A DNA stretch of 64,000 nt from Ophioderma brevispina (lineage: Eukaryota > Echinodermata > Ophiuroidea > Amphilepidida > Ophiodermatidae). Every line of letters begins with the position of its first letter. The stretch's first letter is position 1. The notes beneath the pieces are model-generated. The model did no database searches, was not told the DNA's origin, and worked only from the letters and a program-made list of their open reading frames with translations. The translations under genes were made by a program, and so were the position numbers. The stretch lies in the NCBI GenBank assembly GCA_023653785.1, contig JAMKCH010022453.1, positions 1 through 64,000 on the forward strand. Reading direction: 5' to 3'. Below, in pieces: positions 1 through 12,609 of this stretch.

Positions 1-3000
1 CCCAATTGAAGAAGTTAGAAGTTACCTAAAATCATATACCCGACTTGTTATCCTAAATGCATTTTCTTGAAACCAAATGTACATAAGCCTACAGAATGGA
101 CAAACAATGGAGCTAATTTTTAACAAACAAAATGTTGGAGGGAAAATATTTAAAAAGAGCCCTAGCCTACTGTGCAATCAAATGTGAAATAGGGAAAAAG
201 AAAAAGTGCCACATTTCTTTGTATTGATGGCCGTACAATAACAAGTACTCTAGCCCTAAGGCCAAAAATTAAAAAATAATTTGTTACATGTAGAACTTTT
301 CGATGGGTGTGATATGGAACTCTTGCTAGGGAGAATTTAGCAAAGTTGTTCAAATGAGAGACTGGCACATTTTGAAAAAATAGTTGCGCCCTCTTAGATA
401 TTTAGTGAGTTGCAAGCTCATTTTAAAATCGATATTTTTGCATGGTTGTAAATCTATTATACAAAAGCCCTCACTGAAAAGATTAAGACCAAATCAGCTT
501 CCTTAGGGGGACAGAAACGATTTTATAATTAAGGTCGCAGCGACATTTCGCAGGCGACGAAAATGGCGTTTAACACAAGAAAACGAATGCCGTATGCGTG
601 TTTCCCACGCAATGCACCCCATGTGACCGGTCTGTAACCTTGAGTTTTAGTATCATTGAGTGACGAGTCTAGGATATTCATGTAATATACACATTGGTTG
701 ATTAAAGTTATGGAAAACTTAAAGTGAACCTACAAATTACCTAGAGATCTGAACCTCTGATTAACCTCCATATCTTTTTTAAGTATGTTATGTTTAGTGT
801 AAAATGATCTCGGTTCTTCAATGGTGTAGACTATCATTTGAGAGCAAATTGAAGAAATTTTATATTTTGTGAAAATGTGCCAGTGTCGCTTTAAAGGAAA
901 TATGTCAGATTTTTTGTCAAGCTCAGTTTGACTAACATTCATAAAATATATGTACATACATCACGATATTCCCGAAAAAATAAGACAATTTGATGTGTAA
1001 AATGTAACCAAAATAGAGGCATTTAATTATTGCTTTTGACCATACGAAGAAAACGGGCGGATTTTCGCCAATTCAAAAGCGCCCAATTTTTCTCTCCTCG
1101 TGAAGTCAAAGTGATGGACCAAAACATCGTTTTGACTCGAATTTATGCTGATACTGCCCTCACCCCATATGGATGGATTAATGAAAGTAATAATAAAAAT
1201 TAGAAAAAATACGTTACAGAATGACATATTTTGGTTATTCGTGTTGTTTTAATTATTATTAAGTGCAACACTGCGATATGATACCATTTACCTGCGATTT
1301 GGATTTGTCGGAATCGTTGTCGAGTAAGCGGTTGGGCGGGAACAATTAAAAGGGCAAAAATATCAACAAATATGGACAATTGTCAAACTTTTTTGATTTT
1401 ATGTAATCTACGTTACGTAAGCTTTCCATCCATACCAAATTTTCCAAATATTCAGAATCATGACATGTTTCCTTTAAAAAGAGAATGATTGTTCGTTGGT
1501 GACAAGTGTCATTTTCGAAAAAGGGCTCCAATGGCTTTCGTACTCAAATTGCTCGACTAATGACTCTAATGAAAGATAAAACAGTCTTGTCAGTATTTGA
1601 GACAATATGAATTTATACAAATGGTCAGTTATTTTGGTTGTTAGGTTTACAGGTATACAATGCAAGCAGTTGTACTTTAAAGTACACATCAAATTATATT
1701 ATAAAGCTACTTATTTATACAATGCCAATACACTAGATGCACTATGTGTTGGTTTTTGGAAATTGACAATTTGGAAACTTTATGACGTCACTGTAACATA
1801 ATTCTAGGCATGTTGTTACTTATTTTGGTATCAATGGAAAAAAAGAAGAGGACCTAGCTATCCATTGGTACCAAATTCAAGTGTTGTGATATTACTGTGG
1901 TGTGCTAGTCCTGTCGGTTCGTACTTCTCTACTCGTCTACCACCCCCCCCCCTTCGGTAGAATAGGGTTGAGAGGGTTATTCTGATCAAGCTATTACAAA
2001 TTCAATACTTTGAAATTCTCTGACGTTCGCCATTAATCGCTCAAAAACAGTCAAGTATTTTAAAATTATGCTTAAATCAAATTGTCAAAATTATAAATAA
2101 TAATTTTGGGGGCATGTGCTCGTCTTGTGTGTTATGTGTGCGTAAGATATGTTTTTGTTTTTTTAAATATAATCTTCATGTTTAGGTGCAATATTGATAG
2201 GGGTGTTCTACTTTCTGGTCTTTTGGGCCTTTGATCCACCTCCTCCATGTCATTTATGTATCCGTTTGTGATTTTTTATGATACTGTAGACCCAATTCAC
2301 ATAGCGGGAACTTGTTATAACTGGTAGATGCTATTCAGTAGGTTACCTGTTTAACATGGACATCAAGGTATACCGTGCTATTCAGCAGGTACCAGTGGAA
2401 AGGGTTACTGTTCCTTACCCGTATTGTACAAGCGTATTTCCAACCCTGGACTTAGTACTGTTTCTCTTTACTCTAAAATATATGGAAAACATTTATTTTA
2501 AAAATGACATGTTGGATTCGACCTGTAACAACTACATTATAACTCGATGGTCTTTTCACCTTCCCACCTGGCGAGTGCCAATTGTGGTAAACGTTTTTCT
2601 ATGGAGTGTGAACTGCACATTTGGCACTCGACCTACCCTCTCTGCGTGGACAATAATAACGTGAATCCTCGGTTTCCATCTTGCATTGTGGGAATGAAAT
2701 TTCGGTTTAACCCAATTTCCCCGGCTCGCGGATTACTTACTGCGTGTTTTCTACTGAGTCAGTGATTTTCGATTTCGGTAAATATACCGGAAAATGGCCG
2801 CTCATGATCGTTAAAGCGCCTCCAGTAGAAATCTTAATACCGTGTCACGAATTTCCGTCAACTCTTACCTTATTTTCCGTAGCGTATCCCCTCTGAGGTT
2901 GATTCGATCATGAATCCGGGTTCACGACTGCAGTATAAACATGCCCGCACCTATTTTCCCCCGTGTAGACTGGAAATTGAGCGAGAGAAGGTCAAGCTTG

Positions 3001-3340
3001 ATTAAACCCGGAAGTAGTAATCAATTGACCTTCATAACAGTTTCGCGCGGAGTTCCTACACAATTTTAAAAGTCAGCATTTTGTTTACTAAAAATTTACT
3101 AAAATACCTCCTTGAAGTTGAAACTTGTACTTTGTACGTAATCTCGTCCATGATGGGTCAGACGTCCCAGATGTCCCTTGGACACGAGGATAGATAGCCA
3201 CGAAGGTCCCGAAATGCCTGACCAAATACCGTTACCGACACAAATTCCGGGCACACACCGATAAGCCCGGTGTGGCAGAGATATTGTCCCCTGTAGCCAT
3301 AGTCCGGCGACACTAATTCCTTGGTTTTAATAGTGCGGGG
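1..3340. other. Repeat-poor AT-rich stretch without a supported gene
   Basis: I see no coding region with family resemblance on either strand. Open frames are short (under about 105 codons) and of unbiased composition. A word resembling a MITE end, CTTTAAAGCGACACTGG on the minus strand, lies near 876-893 with no partner found. A poly-C run sits near 1941-1951. From about 2560 to 3340 the DNA is richer in CpG than its surroundings, which could be a host promoter or just another repeat; nothing decides this. Confidence 0.5.
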
Positions 3341-3354
3341 AATGTGCAAAGCTA

Positions 3355-4150
3355 GTAACTATCGTCCCCCGGACTATGATTTATATGGAATACGTTAGTC
3401 CTACAAGTGGGAATTAAAATCCGAAGAGGACTATCAGGCCTTAGGAATGAATATCCCGTCCGATATGGACTACCATTCCCTTAGGAATTAGTGTCCTTTT
3501 CCGAAAGTAGGGACATTATTCTCATTAGGCGATTATGACCTGTGACAGTGTGGACTATCGCTCCTTAAGGATTAGGGTCTAATTCCGACATGGACCTATA
3601 GACCTAAGGAATTATTTTTCAAGTCCGAAGGTAGCAACCTCCTAGTTACTGGGAATTAATGCCCTGTCAGGGGTGGACTATCCCTCTTAGGGATAGGGTC
3701 CAATTGTCCGACCTGCGTACTATATACGACGCTTTGGACTTATTGTCCATTTCTGAATGTATGGCAGACTATTAGTTCCTTAGGAATTAATGCCCTGCCA
3801 GATTGGACTGCAAACTCCTTAGGGATCGCGTCCTATCCGAAGTGGACTCTAAGTACTTGGGGGATTATTGTGCAGGGGTTTGTATTTGGGCGGACTCTCA
3901 TTTCTCAGGAAATTATGCCCTGTGCCCTGTCATAGGTGGACTATATTCTTGGGATTAGCGTCCCATGTCTTGCGTGAACTACAATTCCTAAGAAAGTAGA
4001 GTTCAAGTCCAGGTGGAATAATTCGATCCTTAGAGGAATGTTAATGTCCAATGCAGCCCGAAAGTGGACGGACTACTACCAGTGCTTATGAATATTGTCC
4101 ATGTCCCTAGGTACACTCTTTTCCTTGGATGTGTGTCCAAGTCCGAAGAA
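3355..4150. repeat. Degenerate satellite/minisatellite, GGACTAT-TCCTTAGGAATTA unit
   Basis: About 16-18 irregular copies of a unit of roughly 40-60 bp run head to tail. Each unit carries some version of GGACTAT, then TCCTTAGGAATTA, then GTCC and TCCGAA. GGACTAT-like words begin near 3371, 3428, 3467, 3552, 3592, 3675, 3736, 3804, 3844, 3892, 3937 and 4069. Copies are heavily diverged with many small indels. No reading frame persists, so I treat it as non-coding tandem DNA. The words resemble the ATAGTCCGG/CCGGACTAT ends of the MITE at 18175-18347, so the array may derive from such an element. Confidence 0.75.
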
Positions 4151-5150
4151 TGTTAAGAATTCTATTGAAAATGAACCTACTCTTGATAAACACTAAACTA
4201 TGCATAGGTTTGTAGCCCTAAAATATATATAACCGTGTACAACATATGAATGGCACATAAGCATAACTTGGTAGGTTTTGTTTTCTCTATTTCTTTCCAT
4301 GAAAGCTCTCCCCTATTAAATTGGGGTGACATTACATTTTTCAAATACACTTGGTGACCAAAAGGCTTGTAATACATACTTTTCAGTGGCGGAGATTCCT
4401 GCATGATTTCATTTTTCAGGAGGAATGTTCAATCCATTCGTGAATAGAGCATCCCCAAACAAGAAAGACGCAGAAATCTCCAGCCCTGGTTGCTCATAAT
4501 TGAAGCAGAACTCCTTTTTAGATTAGTGAGTAATTATGTCCCCGCCTAACCCACATGACCCAAATATCCCCCTTTGAACCTCACATGCGTGAAGAAGTTC
4601 CCAAAGCTCGGCTCCACATCCTTCCAATTTTCTTTAAATCCAAGGCTTATGACCTCCGTGACTGAAATTATCCCTAGATGAAATTTTACATGTCGGAGTG
4701 AGCCCTTGCTCACGATCCTTGTTTATACAGTATATGGAGAGTGACAATTATGACTATTGTTTATTATTTTGTTGCAATACGTTCAAATTACTCCTGCATG
4801 ACCTTATGACCTCAAACTGTTGCGGTTACATTATGGGGTCAGCTATATCCCAATAATCAAAAGGTAAAATTACTCTTATACTACGATTATTAATATAATA
4901 ATTGCCTTAGATTGACACTTAGGGGGAAATTTGAATTATCATTAGGCTATAATGAATTAATATTATCCTTTATTAGTCTAGTGGATTTATTTTTAATTTC
5001 ATAATTAATATTCATTCCTTTGACGGAATGAAGCGCAAACAAGGATAACGTTAAGTGGAAACGAAATTTTTCCCCCTAAACGTATTAAATTAGTGTCATA
5101 AGAAGGGCTGAATTCCCCCCTTTCCCCCCAAACCACACATAAGCTTCTAA
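4151..5150. other. No feature recognised
   Basis: This is AT-rich sequence between the satellite and the first TAC array. Short frames are present on both strands, but none resembles a known family. Several TTAATAT/ATTAATA stretches occur around 4890-5010. Confidence 0.4.
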
Positions 5151-5152
5151 CT

Positions 5153-5155
5153 ACT

Positions 5156-5187
<32 letters not shown>

Positions 5188-5576
5188 ATACTACTACTAC
5201 ACTACAACCATACTACTACTACTACTACTACGACTACTACTACTGCTGGCTGCTTGCTGCTGCTGCTACTACTACTACTACTACTACATATACTACTGGT
5301 CCACTATCTACTACTAACGTATTACTACTACTACTACTACATCTACTACTACTACTACATAACTACTACATACTACTACTACTACTACGATACTACTACT
5401 ACTACAATATACTCACTACTACAATACTTACTAAGCACTACATACTAATACATACTACTACTAACTTACTACAACATGCTACACTCACATACTACTACTA
5501 CTTCAACTACTACATAACTACTACTACTACTACTACAACACATCTGCTACTGCTCATCCTACAACTAACACTAATC

Positions 5577-5616
<40 letters not shown>

Positions 5617-5979
5617 ATTTCTACTACTACATTACTACTACTACATAGTACCTATGACTACAACATGCTACTACTACTACTACTACTACTACTACATACT
5701 ACTACGACTACTACAACATGCTACTACTACTACTACATACGACTACTACTACAGTACTCTACTACTTAAAAAAAACTACAACATGCTACTCTAATACTCA
5801 CTACTACTCCATACTACTACTACGGACTACAACATGGCTATTACTACATACTAATACTACATAATAATACTACTACTACTACCACTACTACAACATGCTA
5901 CTACTACATACTAACTACTACTACTACAATACACTACTACTACAGACTACTACTACTACATACGACTACTACTACAACA
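5153..5979. repeat. (TAC)n microsatellite array 1
   Basis: This is a long trinucleotide array of TAC/CTA with frequent interruptions (AACATGC, CATA, GACTAC) and many one-base gains or losses. It ends in a poly-C run near 5982-5993. Open frames through it give only runs of Leu, Tyr or Thr and are not genes. The interruptions AACATGCTACTAC recur several times, suggesting higher-order duplication within the array. Confidence 0.95.
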
Positions 5980-5993
5980 ATCCCCCCCCCCCT

Positions 5994-6404
5994 GACAAAG
6001 GTGCAACTTTTCTGGAAAGTTAGTCCCTTAACCTTTACAAATGTGAAAATGTTCACTGCCATGTTACACATTTCAAAAAAAAATCACACAATCTTAATCT
6101 TCTCCCTAAATGACGTAATTTAATTAATTTGATGACGAAATAAAACTTGGCACTTTCGTGGTGCATAGTCATTTAACAAATCGGAAAATCCCGAACGTAG
6201 AAGTACAAACATGCCCTAGTACATACGCAGGAATACTCCAGACAGCTTGATTTGGTACCATGGATAGCTATGTCATCTTCCTTTCTATTGCTACCAAACG
6301 AGTACCAACCCCAAATGGGGGGGGGGGGCCCCCGCCCTAAAAAAAGAAATTCCCTCAGGCTACGTTTATAAAAGTTCACAGGTGCAGCATAACTTCAGTT
6401 CCAT
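5994..6404. other. Spacer between TAC arrays, first part
   Basis: This is mostly unique-looking AT-rich DNA with one G/C homopolymer block near 6317-6334. The words GGTACCA and GGATAGCTATG near 6256-6272 resemble sequence near 1858-1872. No gene was recognised. Confidence 0.4.
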
Positions 6405-6760
6405 AATCACAGGGTATACATAGGGGAAAATGTGGGTTTTTTTTTTTTCAACAAAAAAGTTTGGAATATATCCGATTTCCCCACGTTTTGTGCTCTCTTT
6501 AATGGATATGCTAGTTTTTATACTCAGAGATTGTTTAGTGCTACCTTTTTGAGTCTGAAATCTTGCGAATACGCAATTTTCCCCCTATAGCCAGTATTTG
6601 TTTATACTTTCCCTCAACTTATTACGTCATAGTGACGTCATAATGGGAATGTTTCCACTTAATATACCAATGGAGAATGAAACTCTAAGCATATTCATGT
6701 GGTACCAAATTTATGGATCAGATGTTAAGTAATAGGGGCAAAGAATATTAAAAAAAATAT
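6405..6760. repeat. Interspersed repeat, copy also at 50440-50740
   Basis: This stretch and 50440-50740 share an ordered series of words: a GGGGAAA start, a TTTTCA..ACAA block, TTGGATATGTC/TTGGAATATATC followed by CGATTTC or AGATTTC, TTTTG.GCTCT, later TATACCAATRGA..GA.GAAACTCTAAGC, and GGTACCAA. The copies are diverged and contain indels. No coding potential is evident. Confidence 0.55.
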
Positions 6761-7006
6761 TTACAACTTGATTTTTCTCGACTGTTAATGCCCTATGCAA
6801 AAAAGTGCCATTTTTTTATTTTTGTCATCAAATTTTAATCAATGACGTTTTGTTTCAGAGAGTGGTCAACCTGCTGTGGCGAAACTTTTTTGCCGTTAAA
6901 TGTGTAACATTTCCGTTAGATTTTACATTTTTGTTAACCAGGTTAAACCTAACTGGGCCAGAAAATCACATTTGTCAGGGGGTGACTTTTTTTGAACTGT
7001 TTTACA

Positions 7007-7365
7007 TCTACTACTACTACGCTATTACATATTACTACATAGTGCCTACTACTACTACATATTAGTACTACATACTACACTACTTATACTAACACTTCGA
7101 CATACTACTGACTACATATTACACACATCCTACAACTACTACGACATATTACTACACATACTACAACTACGACTACCTCCTAACTACCTACTACTACTAC
7201 TACGACTCTCTACCTACTACTACCTACTACTCCTACTACTACTACTACTAACCCCATACTTACTTAAACTACCTAGCTACTATGACTACGACCACGACTA
7301 CTACTACTACTACTAACTACTACTTAACTACTTACTATACTAACTACTACTAACTACTACGAACT

Positions 7366-7412
<47 letters not shown>

Positions 7413-7559
7413 ACTACTACGACTACTACATGTACTAACGACTACTACTACTTACTGACTACTACTACTACTACTAAACTACTACTACTAACTACAACTA
7501 TACTACTACTACTACTACACGACTACTACTACCTACTACTACTACTACGACTACTACTA

Positions 7560-7614
<55 letters not shown>

Positions 7615-7735
7615 GACTACTACTACGACTCACTACTACTACTACTACTTACTACTCCTCCTACTACTACTACTACACAGACTACTACTTACATACTACT
7701 ACTACATACTACACTACTACATTCTACTACTACAT
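7007..7735. repeat. (TAC)n microsatellite array 2
   Basis: This is a second TAC/CTA array in the same orientation as the one at 5153-5979, separated from it by about 1 kb of non-array DNA. The purest part is near 7373-7612. Interruptions are frequent and mostly single bases. It contains no gene. Confidence 0.95.
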
Positions 7736-7739
7736 ATAA

Positions 7740-8370
7740 CCCGTGGAGCTAGTATACCTTTGTAACACATCTCAAGTTCAAATGGTTTGAGTGAATTAAA
7801 TATGTTGACTCGCTGCCCGGACCCTGAACGCGAATCTTAAAGTGCTGCGCAAATGATTCCTTAAGGAGAGGGCCAAGACAAAAGTGGGTACTGGGTTTCA
7901 AACACTTTTAATGACCCAATCATGCTGAAAGTGGGTAATCACATTATGGTGTCTAACAATAAGGATTCAGAAAAGGTATGTTGTGTACTAATCTTCAGCC
8001 TCAAGTTTGCAGATTTATAATCTACAAACAAGCCAAAATCAAGAAAAGGGTAACATGCAGTTGTACAGGGCAAATTTGGGAAATTGGAGGGAAAACGTCT
8101 TATTAGTGCTTAACAATAGCCAACACAGTCTAAAGAATAATAATAATAATTTTAATAAAAGCATAAAAACACCATGTAGTTGAAATTAAACTATTAACTC
8201 AAAGCTGAAGTTGCGTCACCTTGAGAGGGCTTTCAGAGGGTAACACTTCTCCTTGTTCACTCTAATGATGCACTGATGGTATTGTAGTGATAAACGATAA
8301 TTTAAAATAATATTTTGTTTTAGCATATTAACATATTAAGTCAGGCTAACAGACCTATGTGCCTTGGTTA
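7740..8370. other. No feature recognised
   Basis: AT-rich DNA with a short (AAT)n run near 8141-8152. No protein family or RNA gene was recognised. Confidence 0.4.
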
Positions 8371-9785
8371 TAACATATATATAAGTTTTTTCATGTTTTC
8401 TAGACCAAGTGTTTTTCCTGCTGAACTGATCCGATTGAATGCCAGACAGAAAAACCTGAGCATTTCGAGGAAACGCAAACATTCAAATTGGCCACCAAAA
8501 CACTACAAAACTCATAACTTATTACTCAAAAGTTGTAATTTTTTTGCCTTTCCATCAAAACCCCATTGTTAGACATTAAAATGTGATTCATTAACCCCCT
8601 AATTAAGAGATTTCAATATGGGCCGCCAATACAACAAAGCTCTGATATTTATCTACTTGACCGTAGAGAATGGTAACTGAATATATCACCAATGCTTTAA
8701 GCAATCAATTAAATAATAGAAACAATTAGAATAGCTTCGACAATATTCTATCATCAATCAATAAACCATTCAAGAATGGCTGCCAAAATTGGCCAATTAC
8801 AATTACTACTTCAAGAACAAGAGCTGTGCATGTTTTGTGTATATCAATCTAAACTTTGGCTTTTTTTCAGAGCAATGTTAATATCATAACATAATCAAAG
8901 TGATGATATCTGCAAGATGGCATCCAAGATAGGCTTTCAACCATGCTTGCAAATTTTCAATCATAATGTCAGTATTCATTCACGCTGTAAAGGCTTAAGA
9001 GATTATTTTGTGTTTTTAGTTGGATTAGCACTTCCAAAAACCCCCAGTAAGGCTATCATTGAGTCGTTATTTATCAAATACCCCAACATGGATGCCAGTG
9101 GACCCCTAAAATCTACCAAAAACATAGATACATATCTCTCTAGACTATTAGTTATCGGATTTTTTGCCGCTTAGTGAGTGCCATTTTCCAAGCCATATTG
9201 GATACCCATTTGGGATGGCATCTTACATGTACGATGCCTCTGATTATACCTAATTATTTGTGCATTGCTCTGATTGACTTACAGGTATATACACAAACAT
9301 TGCAGTACTAGGTTGGACACAGCTATCAATTATTGCCATCATTTATAGTACTCCGGATCCATCTTTGATCCTTTAATGACGGAATTTATTATCACATTTT
9401 TAAATATGTCTTATACTTTAATTAATTTCTTGACTGCCAACATCCAGTATCGATAGCCAAATTACCCCCCTCATCAGAAATAATCACCGATCAACACTTT
9501 TATTTGTATTGGCGGCCATATTGAATTCAAATTGCTTCGTGGTTACAGATCCTATGTTATTTGGTTCATCATGGCTTGTTTAAGAGAACAGGATAAAAAA
9601 AACACAACTTTTGAGTGGTAACAAGAGATGAATTTTTGGTGTTTTGGTGGCCATTATTTGATTTTTTGCGTTTTTACAAAAAAAATCATAGTTTGCCGTC
9701 TGGCATCCATCGAATTCCCGAACTCAGCATAAAAAAAACTGGTCTAGAAACCGTTTAAAAACTTATATATCTAAGTAAACACGGT
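8370..9785. mobile_element. Long foldback element, ~1.4 kb
   Basis: The two ends are inverted copies of each other over at least ~300 bp. The left arm begins with AACATATATATAAGTTTTTT, followed by TTTCTAGACCA, a GAATGCCAGAC word, TTGGCCACCAAAACAC, ACTCAAAAGTTGT and finally ATGGGCCGCCAATAC near 8618-8632. The right arm, read on the minus strand from 9775 downward, has the same series: TATATAAGTTTTTAAACGG, TTTCTAGACCAG, GATGCCAGACGG, TAATGGCCACCAAAACACC, ACTCAAAAGTTGTG and ATGGCCGCCAATAC. The interior contains further ATGGC words (near 8775, 8915 and 9215). No transposase is visible, so it is probably a non-autonomous palindromic element. Confidence 0.75.
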
Positions 9786-9789
9786 TTGA

Positions 9790-12060
9790 GTATTAGGTAC
9801 AATTAATCTGTACCGGACTCTATAGCTAGTGCCCATATATCTCACGACGAACAAGTATGTTCTCTACTGCCACATATAGTCGATGACTTCATGAGAAAAT
9901 GCTTAAATTGATAATACATCCTTGTCCAGAATTCCAGAGTAGATAGGAAAATGCTCCATTGAGCACACTACCTGTTTGAAAATTTTGTTTATGTTCCGTA
10001 TTTACTCCTTTTGTGAATTTAATTTAATATTTATATATTGATAATTAATAATTCACATCAACTTAAAAAGGTAATGTTTTTGGTTAAGGCATCGGATTTT
10101 ATCGCATCGTTTGTGTTTTCATCACAATTGTTGTTTAAAAGGAACTTTTGGTCAATTATAGAAATCTTGCATGTGTTTGGAATGCGTTTAGGGTTGTAAT
10201 TATAATTGTGGAAGCGAATTAGCATACAATGTTATAATTTTAGCTTCGAGAAAGCTGACCTTATGATGTTAGGCCTTTCTCTGGAATAGGCCTACATCTA
10301 GTTCTTATCAAAAACATCTGAATCTGCATCTGTATTTTACCTTAAATCTATAAAGGTGTGAAGAAAATGTAATTACTACTAGCTGTACTGCTAAATACAA
10401 ATAGTTATGAAAGATAGTAACACAAATATTAGTACATACATATTGAGGACAAAGAATAAAGATTTATAGAAAAGCCATCATAAACATCACAAACGTTAAA
10501 ACATTAATGACCAGAATCTGCAAAAGATAGGTTATTTTGTTTTAACATTTACACTTAAGATTAGTGTGTCTTATAACGGGAAACTTTGAGTGTACAAGGT
10601 GTTCACCACCATAGTCAATGCCATACGAGGAAAACACAACATCCAGAAAAAATATCTAAAAAATGATCAAATTGGTCAGTTCCACCTATTAATTGTATTT
10701 ATATTTTTATTCAAGAAGTTATGATCATTAATTTAAAATAGATAAAAAAAACAACTGAAGAACAGATTTAAGGATCGAGAGTTTTCCCAAATAAAACAAT
10801 ATTAAATTGGCCTAATTTTCTTGTTTGATATTATTGGAGGTTATTGAAATATGGGACAAGACATGGCTTCAATATAGCCCACGGCACATCCAACTTCTTT
10901 AAACCGTATGTGCATATTTAAGGATTATTTTGCTATGCCGCACAGGAATGTCCACGAAAATGCAATATTTTCTTCTCACTGACAAGATGACTTTCCTTTG
11001 CAGTGTCGTGCAAGGAAGCTCGGTGATGCAAAACTGTTCCCGAAAAGGGATCGTTCTATTACAAATAATAGTAACTGAGCTTCACCTTTAGTCTATCCGA
11101 AAGAATGACTGGGTGTATGTTATTTGAAAACTTAATCAGAATGCAATTTCACCCAACTGCAAAATGAGAACCAATGGGCCGCTCAATATCATACTAATTC
11201 GATAGAATGTTTCCTTTAAAAAAGTTAGTGTAATTCACTTTTCGTATGACTGTTCACATAAAAGATGATTTAGTTATGGCATTACACACAACGGCGTGAA
11301 GAGATATTGGCATAGAAACAATAAGCCGTATATATTCTATTTTACAACTAAATATATTCCATTTTCCATTCCAATTCAGTTCTTTCCATAAAAACCAAAT
11401 ACATGGAGGAGTAGGCGATAAATCATTTAGGCCAGAGAATAAACTAACACTTAAAAATACAAAGACATAAATACACAGAAAATGGAAACTGGAGTGTGGA
11501 AAGAAATATATAACGATGAATCCCAGAATTGGGAGAGAAAATCACATAATGTGTGTGAAAATACCTTAAGAGGACTTCCTATAGCATGATTAGGTTCCAT
11601 GTTGTACCCGTCCCTTTACAAAAAAATGATTATTTATTTAATTTGAACTTACTTAAATAGCCAATAAATATTTCCCCACACTTTACTCAGTACAAAATAC
11701 CCGTTGAGTGTGTAAAGATGACTTTAAGCATTACTAGTAGATAGATTGAAGGATTAAATATTTCTACTAATTATTTTGCCTATTAAAATTAGGGTCTAGT
11801 GGTACGTTGGGTATTCACAATTAAAAATCACGCTGGTGTATGTGTAGAGATATTAGGACCAAATTTTCAAAGTAATGCAACGTTCCATTAAATTCCAAAT
11901 GATAAAAAGATCACACTTAGACATTTTTGTTTATTAACTCTAACCCCACTCATTTGGGTTAATTGTATCAAGATTTTGAATTCATGTGCGAATGCTCGAG
12001 CATGTGCGTTTCAGTTATTCCTTTTTCTATTTGTGTGATTATATTGCATGTCTTTTGTTG
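9790..12060. other. Long AT-rich stretch, nothing recognised
   Basis: About 2.3 kb with no frame longer than 60 codons, no recognised repeat pair and no RNA gene. The word TAGGCCTAC occurs near 10297-10295. It could be intronic or intergenic. Confidence 0.45.
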
Positions 12061-12067
12061 TTGTTTG

Positions 12068-12166
12068 TATGTGTGTGTGTTGTGTGTGTGTGTGTGTGTG
12101 TGTGTGTGCATGTGGGGGGTACATGTTGTGGGTGCAGTGAGTGTGTGTGTGTGTGTGTGTGTGTGC
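12068..12166. repeat. (GT)n dinucleotide microsatellite
   Basis: Two GT runs (about 12068-12109 and 12139-12165) are separated by a short G-rich interruption. Apparent Cys/Val frames across it are low-complexity artefacts. Confidence 0.97.
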
Positions 12167-12299
12167 GACGCATGTGTGGATGTGTGGTGGGGTGCACTTT
12201 ATTACTTAAATCATGCTTTACTTGAAATTTTACCATGTTTTTGGGTAGGTAATGAGGCACGATCGTAGCACCGAACTGAAATTTAAATAAAAGTTCTTA

Positions 12300-12530
12300 T
12301 TATTACTGAAAATGTTGGTCCTTCAGGACAATGAAGTGGTAATATTGTCCGGTGGACAATCATAAATAGGCTAGTGAGCCGCATAACATACCGCAAAGTC
12401 CGCAAGCACTTAAAAATTTAAACCTGTGCAAATTTAAAAAATTAAAATAAAACTACTCTACTGGACTCGAACCTGGTCATCTCACCACCGTAGTCAAGAG
12501 AGGACCTTTCCGCTAGCACGAAGGCGGTTG
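12300..12530 (-). mobile_element. tRNA-derived SINE-like element
   Basis: On the minus strand the segment 12458-12530 has the internal pol III promoter layout of a tRNA. A box A-like stretch lies at 12505-12518 and a perfect box B, GGTTCGAGTCC, at 12463-12473, about 32 bp apart. Downstream on the minus strand is a body of roughly 150 bp containing a GGACAAT/ATTGTCC inverted pair, ending in AATAATAAGAAC. No cloverleaf with a closed acceptor stem could be drawn, so it is better read as a SINE head or tRNA pseudogene than as a working tRNA gene. The 5' and 3' limits are approximate. Confidence 0.6.
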
Positions 12531-12609
12531 ACGACAGTTTTCTGTTTTTTATACCTATTTATCACACTCTATAACATCTCGTATTCATTCATACATATTG
12601 TCGTCATAC

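Noticed and set aside
1027..1227. Minus-strand 66-codon frame with a hydrophobic, signal-peptide-like start
   Set aside because: Short, single, no family resemblance, and AT-rich DNA readily gives Phe/Ile-rich starts.
5254..5448. Open frame of Leu and Tyr runs
   Set aside because: It lies entirely in the TAC microsatellite; composition follows the trinucleotide.
5153..7735. CRISPR-like array
   Set aside because: Simple trinucleotide repeats without unique spacers, in a eukaryotic context.
11963..12268. Cys/Val-rich open frames on both strands
   Set aside because: They are produced by the (GT)n microsatellite.
12458..12530. Functional tRNA gene
   Set aside because: Box A and box B are present, but I cannot close an acceptor stem or a standard anticodon arm; SINE or pseudogene is more likely.
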